This document shows positions 15,243 to 18,886 of a stretch of 18,886 bases of DNA, piece by piece. The translations under genes were made by a program, and so were the position numbers. The notes beneath the pieces were generated by a model, which ran no database searches, was not told the DNA's origin, and saw nothing but the letters and a program-made list of their open reading frames with translations. Location of the stretch: the NCBI GenBank assembly GCA_002329665.1, contig DCTV01000035.1:10511-29396 (forward strand), in the 5' to 3' direction. This DNA is from Christensenella sp. UBA1431 (GTDB taxonomy: Bacteria > Bacillota > Clostridia > Christensenellales > UBA1431). How positions within the stretch are numbered: the first letter of the stretch is position 1; every line of letters starts with the position of its first letter.

Positions 15243-16450
15243 AGCCTGACCACGGCGGCGCCATGCGAAAACCGATAAGAACGAAGACCGCGCTCTGCCT
15301 CCTGTCGGTGCTGATGCTGGCCGGCTGCACAGGGGCGAGGGAACTGGGCGACCTGTCCGTCGTTATAGGCATGGGGCTCGACGCAAGCGCCGAATACCCC
15401 GACGGCGTGCTGCTCACCGCGCAGATCGTCAGGCCGAGCGAGATGAAGGGCGGTTCCTCCGAGGGGTCGGCGGGAGACCAGGACGGCCAGCCGCAGCCGT
15501 CGAGGGCCTACTGGAACATCCAGGCAACGGGGGAGACCGTCCTCGACGCCCTGCGGGAATGCACGCACGAGACCAACAACCGGCTCTATCTGGCCCATAA
15601 CCAGCTCATCGTGGTCGGCAAGGACGCCGCAAAAGCGGGGATCGGGCGGCACTTCGACGCTTTCCTGCGCCACAACGAGCCGCGGCCGTCCACCGTGTTG
15701 CTCGTGTCGGCCACCAGGGCCTCGGACATACTGGACGTGCAGCCTGAGCTTGACAAGCTGCCCGCCATGGCCGTGACCAAGCTCACGAAAACCCAGGAAT
15801 TCACGTCCCAGTCCAAGGCGGTCAACATCATCGACTACGCAAACGCGATGCTCAGCAAGACGACATCGCTGGTGATCCCCATCGCGACGGTTTCCGAAGG
15901 GGAATCGGGCGAAAAAACGGTCAGTATACACGGCTCCGTCGGCGCCGTATTCAAGGGGGACAGGATGGTCGGCGAACTGAGCGAATCGGAGTTCCGCGGC
16001 TATCTGTGGGCCAGCGGCGGGATCAGGCGGACGGTGCTCAACATCGGGTACAGGGGCGGCAGGGTCGGCATCGACGTCGTCCAGGCCGGGAGCGACATCG
16101 AAGTCAGCCTGGTGAACGGGAAGGTGCTCGCGCGCGTCAAGGTGAAACAGGAGGGCAGGATATCGGACAACGGAACCAACGTGGCCGTGGCGACCGAGTG
16201 GGATTTTCGCGACCTGGAAGCGCTCGAAAGCGAGTATATCCGCAGCGAAATAATGGACACCTTCAACAAAGCCAGGGACATGAACACCGATATTTACGGG
16301 TTCGGCGAGATGGTGTCCAAAAAATACCCTTCCGAATGGGAAGGCATGAAGGACAGGTGGGACGAGATGTTCGGGTCGCTGCAGCTTGAGGTCAGCGTCG
16401 AGAGCAAGCTCAGGTCCTCGGGCCTGGTGATATACCCCATCCGTCCGTAG
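15239..16450 (+). CDS. gerAC: GerAC-family spore germination lipoprotein (C subunit)
   Basis: A 403-residue Ger(x)C-type lipoprotein, close to the usual size. The N-terminus MRKPIRTKTALCLLSVLMLA leads to the lipobox LAGC, with lipidated Cys30; the following RELGDLSVVIGMGLD is the typical start of mature GerAC proteins. Later come RAYWNIQATGETVLDALREC, NNRLYLAHNQLIVVGKDAAK and the C-terminal domain ending in LEVSVESKLRSSGLVIYPIR. C subunits are anchored on the outer face of the inner spore membrane and are needed for receptor function. The ATG at 15239 overlaps the gerAA stop (ATGA); an internal ATG at 15263 is an alternative. The same frame is open upstream to 14621, but that stretch lies inside gerAA and is not coding. 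Gene order A-C-B rather than A-B-C is common in Clostridia. Confidence 0.93.
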   Translation: MKPDHGGAMRKPIRTKTALCLLSVLMLAGCTGARELGDLSVVIGMGLDASAEYPDGVLLTAQIVRPSEMKGGSSEGSAGDQDGQPQPSRAYWNIQATGETVLDALRECTHETNNRLYLAHNQLIVVGKDAAKAGIGRHFDAFLRHNEPRPSTVLLVSATRASDILDVQPELDKLPAMAVTKLTKTQEFTSQSKAVNIIDYANAMLSKTTSLVIPIATVSEGESGEKTVSIHGSVGAVFKGDRMVGELSESEFRGYLWASGGIRRTVLNIGYRGGRVGIDVVQAGSDIEVSLVNGKVLARVKVKQEGRISDNGTNVAVATEWDFRDLEALESEYIRSEIMDTFNKARDMNTDIYGFGEMVSKKYPSEWEGMKDRWDEMFGSLQLEVSVESKLRSSGLVIYPIRP

Positions 16451-16457
16451 GGGGACC

Positions 16458-16589
16458 ATGGACACGAGAAACGAGAAAATTAAAAAGGCATGCGCGCGAA
16501 GCCTCGCGTCTCCTTCGTCCGGGCGTGTTTCGGGCGAATCGGCCTCCCTTTGCTTTTTGCGCGCAGGGCCGCCGGGTAAAGGCCCATGA
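16458..16589 (+). CDS. Possible 43-codon ORF between gerAC and the first small membrane gene
   Basis: ATG 16458 follows GGGGG by three bases, 7 bases after the gerAC stop, and the frame ends in a TGA that overlaps the ATG of the next gene (ATGA at 16586-16589). That packing matches the rest of this operon. The peptide starts MDTRNEKIKKACARSLASPS, is basic, has no membrane segment and matches nothing I recognise. Third-position GC is near 60%, lower than the neighbouring genes appear, which argues against a conserved protein. It may serve only to couple translation, or be a chance frame in a 135-base spacer. Confidence 0.35.
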   Translation: MDTRNEKIKKACARSLASPSSGRVSGESASLCFLRAGPPGKGP

Positions 16590-16798
16590 TCCTGCTGGTA
16601 GCCGCGGCCTTCGCGCTCTACGGCCTCTACCGGATACCGAGGCTCATAAGGGAGCGGCACTGGAACGACCTCGTCGTTTTCTGTTTTTTTTTCGCCGCAG
16701 CCCTCCTGCTTTGTGCGATGCTCGCCCTGGGCGCTGCGGTCCCCAGCCTGTCCGAAGCGATGGAAGGCGTCCTCGACTTTCTGAACCTGCACTACTAA
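16586..16798 (+). CDS. Small two-membrane-segment protein of the ger operon, D-subunit-like (copy 1)
   Basis: A 70-residue hydrophobic protein with two probable membrane helices (about 2-17 and 27-49) joined by the basic loop RIPRLIRERHWND, and a short C-terminal tail ending DFLNLHY. Its sequence parallels the following gene: (I/A)P(R/K)L(I/V)R(E/A)R(H/R)W sits at the same place in both. Small two-helix proteins of this size, called D subunits, occur in some Bacillus germinant-receptor operons and modulate receptor activity. I assign this by size, topology and position, not by recognised homology. The ATG follows AAAGG by three bases and overlaps the upstream 43-codon frame; an in-frame stop just upstream rules out a longer protein. 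Confidence 0.7.
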   Translation: MILLVAAAFALYGLYRIPRLIRERHWNDLVVFCFFFAAALLLCAMLALGAAVPSLSEAMEGVLDFLNLHY

Positions 16799-16822
16799 CC
16801 TGACGGGGAAAGGAGATGGCGC

Positions 16823-17035
16823 ATGATCGTACCAATTGCGCTGGTCTTGCTCACGATCCTTATCATAAAAGCCCCGAAGCTTGTCAGGGCAAGGCGCTGG
16901 GCAAGCCTTGCGCTGCTCTGTTCGGCGCTGGCGGCCGCCTGCGCCCTCTGCCTGCTGCTCGTTTCGCAGCTTAGCGTGGAAAGCCCGAGAAAGGCCGTGG
17001 AAAACGTCATAAACGCCCTGCAAAACCTGCCCTGA
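16823..17035 (+). CDS. Small two-membrane-segment protein of the ger operon, D-subunit-like (copy 2)
   Basis: Also exactly 70 residues, with a first helix at about 2-16 (IVPIALVLLTILIIKA), the basic loop PKLVRARRW, a second helix at about 27-49 rich in Ala, Cys and Leu, and an amphipathic tail (SPRKAVENVINALQNL). The Shine-Dalgarno sequence AAAGGAG, eight bases before the ATG, is one of the strongest in the window, so translation is likely. It begins 24 bases after copy 1 and is followed by gerAB after 20 bases. The shared length, topology and loop point to a tandem duplication followed by divergence. A role in tuning the GerA-type receptor is inferred from context. Confidence 0.75.
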   Translation: MIVPIALVLLTILIIKAPKLVRARRWASLALLCSALAAACALCLLLVSQLSVESPRKAVENVINALQNLP

Positions 17036-17055
17036 CCGGGCACGGGGGGGACACG

Positions 17056-18159
17056 ATGGAACACGACGAAGCAAAAATCTCGCCCGCACAGCTCATGCTC
17101 CTGATCGCGGGATTCATACTCGGTTCGAGCCTTTTAACGTCGTTCATGGACGACATCGCGGGGCAGGACGCGTGGGTAGCGGTGCTGGCGGCCTTTTTGC
17201 TGAGCATCCCCTTCCTCCTATCCTACGTTTGGCTGTACAAACTGTTCCCGGGCAAGAACTTCGCCGAGGTCAACGACATCGTATACGGGCCGTACCTCGG
17301 CAAGGCGGTCACCGCGCTTTACGCGGCCTATTTCTTCCTCCTGCTGGTCTACAACGTACACGACCTGTCCGATTTCTACATCAGTTACGTCATCCCCGAC
17401 TCGCCGCAACTGGTCTTTTTAATCGTCCTGACGCTGACCTGCGCCTACGCCGTGAAAAAGGGGATCGAGGCGATAGCCCGGGCCAGCCTGTTTGCGGTCG
17501 CTTATTATGTCTTCGCGGTGGCCGTCACCACGCTCCTGCTGCTCGGGAGCATCGACCTTACAAACCTCCTGCCCGTTTTCCGGCTGCCCGCGCGCGACTT
17601 TGTCCAGAGCACCCATATCTTCGCGGCCATCCCCTTTGGCGAGGTCATCGCCTTCGTGATGATATTCCCGTCGCTTAACGACTACAAAAAAGCCGGGAAA
17701 TACGCCGTCGGCGGGCTCGCCGCCGCCGCGCTGCTGCTGTTAATCATCGTCGTTCGCAATACGGGGGCGCTCGGCCTTTCCGCGAGGATATTCACGGACA
17801 CGTCCTACGAGGCTGCCCGCCTGATCGACATCGGCGACGTGCTCACGCGGATCGAGCTTGTCATCGCCGTCGCGATCACGGTCGCGCTGTTCCTCAAGAT
17901 AGCGGTCCTGTACTACGCCACGGTGTCGGGCATATCGAAGCTCTGCCGCGTGCGCTCGCCGCAAACGCTCATCGTACCGCTCGGCATCGCCGTCGTGGTG
18001 CTCGCCTCCAACGCCTTCGTTTCCTCGGTGAGCTTCCATCAGTACGGCGCGAATTACCACCCGATGCTCGCCATCCCTTTCGAATTCGTCATCCCGCCGC
18101 TCTCCCTCCTGATCGCCAGGCTCCGCAGGCTCCCCGAAAGAAAAGGCAAACGCACCTGA
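17056..18159 (+). CDS. gerAB: GerAB-family spore germination permease (B subunit)
   Basis: A 367-residue membrane protein with about ten hydrophobic segments, the normal size for GerAB, which belongs to the amino-acid/polyamine/organocation transporter superfamily. It starts EHDEAKISPAQLMLLIAGFI, as GerAB proteins do, and contains FPGKNFAEVNDIVYGPYLGK, YISYVIPDSPQ and IPFGEVIAFVMIFPSLNDYK, all family-typical. In B. subtilis GerAB binds the germinant amino acid, so this subunit should define which nutrient is sensed; the specificity cannot be read here. A run of seven G's gives a Shine-Dalgarno-like site before the ATG. It is the last gene of the operon; only a weak GGGGA/TCCCC hairpin (about 18158-18174) follows, with no clear T-tract. 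Confidence 0.93.
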   Translation: MEHDEAKISPAQLMLLIAGFILGSSLLTSFMDDIAGQDAWVAVLAAFLLSIPFLLSYVWLYKLFPGKNFAEVNDIVYGPYLGKAVTALYAAYFFLLLVYNVHDLSDFYISYVIPDSPQLVFLIVLTLTCAYAVKKGIEAIARASLFAVAYYVFAVAVTTLLLLGSIDLTNLLPVFRLPARDFVQSTHIFAAIPFGEVIAFVMIFPSLNDYKKAGKYAVGGLAAAALLLLIIVVRNTGALGLSARIFTDTSYEAARLIDIGDVLTRIELVIAVAITVALFLKIAVLYYATVSGISKLCRVRSPQTLIVPLGIAVVVLASNAFVSSVSFHQYGANYHPMLAIPFEFVIPPLSLLIARLRRLPERKGKRT

Positions 18160-18240
18160 GGGGACGCTCCCCCTATGCCTTTCCATTGACTTTTGTATTC
18201 AAACTGCAGGCGGGAAAATGGTCCGCCCCCAAAATACTAT

Positions 18241-18267
18241 TAAGAAAACTTTCGTTTGACCCGATAA
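18241..18267 (+). promoter_or_regulatory. Sigma-28 (SigD/FliA)-type promoter
   Basis: TAAG (18241-18244) and CCCGATAA (18260-18267) are separated by 15 bases, against a consensus of TAAA, 15 bases, GCCGATAA. Ten of the twelve box positions match. The start would be near 18275, directly before the ribosome binding site of the last gene. Confidence 0.65.
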
Positions 18268-18288
18268 TCCATAGTGAGGACAAATGCC

Positions 18289-18886
18289 ATGAGGATCGAT
18301 CTTATTACGGCCGCGATTCCTGCGGCGCTGCCCCGAGGCACGGCCGGCGCGCCCTTTCGAGAAGGCGATATCCTGAAAGCGCGCGTGGCGCAGCTTATGG
18401 GAGAAGGCCGCCTGCTGCTGGAACTGGAGAACGGAAAAACGCTCAAGGCGGTCGTCGTGCCGGAAATGGACCTGGCGGCGGGAGAAAGGCTGGTGCTCCA
18501 GGTCTGCGGGCAGGCCCTGGGGAAGACGAATATGCAGGTCCTGTTAAGGGACGGCGGGGCCGAAACGGCGGCCGTACGCTGGGCGCCGCACGCCGCGCAG
18601 GATACCGGGGCCGCAATCTCCCCGTCCGTGCAACCGGCGGACGCGGTCGCGATCGAAGCGCTCTGTCGGCTGGTCGCAGAGGCCCCCAAAATAGGCGAGG
18701 CCCTGAATACGGCGCTTGCGAAGCTTCAGACGGCAGAAACGGCCGGAGAAACGAACGCCGGCGGCGTCGATTCACAGCCCGTGAACACTGGCACGCCGGG
18801 GCAGGCGCGGGCGGCGCAGGCCGCCCCGGGCGCGGGGCAGACCGACGCGGCGGCCGGTACGCCCGTGCAACAGGCGCCCGCCGCGG
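18289..18886 (+). CDS. Probable flagellar hook-length control (FliK-like) protein, N-terminal part (runs off the window)
   Basis: The first 199 codons are present and the frame is still open at the window end. The ATG at 18289 follows GAGGA by eight bases. Residues about 19-75 (FREGDILKARVAQLMGEGRL, LLELENGKTLKAVVVPEMDL, AAGERLVLQV) form a small beta-rich module of the kind found at the N-terminus of clostridial FliK-like proteins. The rest up to the edge is low-complexity, rich in Ala, Gly, Gln, Pro and Thr, as in the flexible middle of FliK. FliK measures hook length and switches the export gate through FlhB. The sigma-28-like promoter 22 bases upstream supports a flagellar role. The diagnostic C-terminal FliK domain is outside the window, so this remains a reasoned guess. 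Confidence 0.5.
   Translation, partial: MRIDLITAAIPAALPRGTAGAPFREGDILKARVAQLMGEGRLLLELENGKTLKAVVVPEMDLAAGERLVLQVCGQALGKTNMQVLLRDGGAETAAVRWAPHAAQDTGAAISPSVQPADAVAIEALCRLVAEAPKIGEALNTALAKLQTAETAGETNAGGVDSQPVNTGTPGQARAAQAAPGAGQTDAAAGTPVQQAPAA

Noticed and set aside
14654..17089. 811-codon open frame on the minus strand across the ger operon
   Set aside because: It runs antisense through gerAA, gerAC and both small genes, all of which have clear family motifs or ribosome binding sites. Its product has the Arg/His/Pro-rich composition of a shadow frame.
1..18886. CRISPR arrays, insertion sequences, phage or toxin genes
   Set aside because: I looked for regularly spaced repeats, transposase motifs and terminal inverted repeats with target duplications and saw none; the window is core sporulation and cell-wall DNA.

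Overview
This window comes from a high-GC (about 60% by eye), endospore-forming, Gram-positive bacterium of the Clostridia/Bacilli type. The evidence is direct. It carries spoVG, spoVT, a SpoVB/YabM-type flippase and a complete gerA-type germinant-receptor operon, and its minus-strand gene order (spoVG, glmU, prs, pth, mfd, prsA-like, spoVT, yabM, yabN/mazG) is the conserved Firmicutes sporulation and housekeeping block. A flagellar-type promoter at the right edge suggests the organism also has flagellar genes. I cannot name the genus from this sequence alone.

Left part, 1-11651, all on the minus strand, read from right to left. spoVG starts the block behind a sigma-H-like promoter. glmU has its own good sigma-A promoter and overlaps prs by 4 bp. 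pth, mfd and a parvulin-type foldase lipoprotein follow with gaps of about 50-60 bp. spoVT comes next with its own leader, then a structured region with a terminator hairpin. yabM (own sigma-A promoter) and yabN/mazG (overlap ATGA, cut by the window edge) close the block. mfd is broken in this sequence: two extra bases, 124 bp apart and both in CCC runs, throw the reading frame, although the protein is otherwise full length (about 1164 aa after correction).

Middle, 11739-13658. murC is transcribed divergently from spoVG from a promoter whose -10 box overlaps the first possible ATG, so the real start is further downstream. A clean intrinsic terminator follows murC. After it lie about 390 bp without a gene, with GC-rich dyads and a repeat-like segment.

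Right part, 13659-18886, plus strand. This is a germinant-receptor operon in the order A, C, small membrane protein, small membrane protein, B. The two small proteins are each 70 aa, look like tandem paralogues with two membrane segments, and resemble in size and position the D-subunit proteins of some Bacillus receptors. A 43-codon reading frame may be translated between gerAC and the first small gene. After gerAB, a near-consensus sigma-28 (SigD/FliA) promoter precedes a reading frame that leaves the window. Its N-terminus and its Ala/Gly/Gln/Pro-rich continuation fit a FliK-like hook-length protein.

Together, the genes supply cell-wall precursors (glmU, murC, yabM), nucleotide and translation housekeeping (prs, pth, yabN), repair (mfd), forespore control (spoVT, spoVG) and spore germination (ger operon). 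I found no tRNA, rRNA, CRISPR array, insertion sequence or phage gene. The most unusual items are the paired D-like genes and the double frameshift in mfd.
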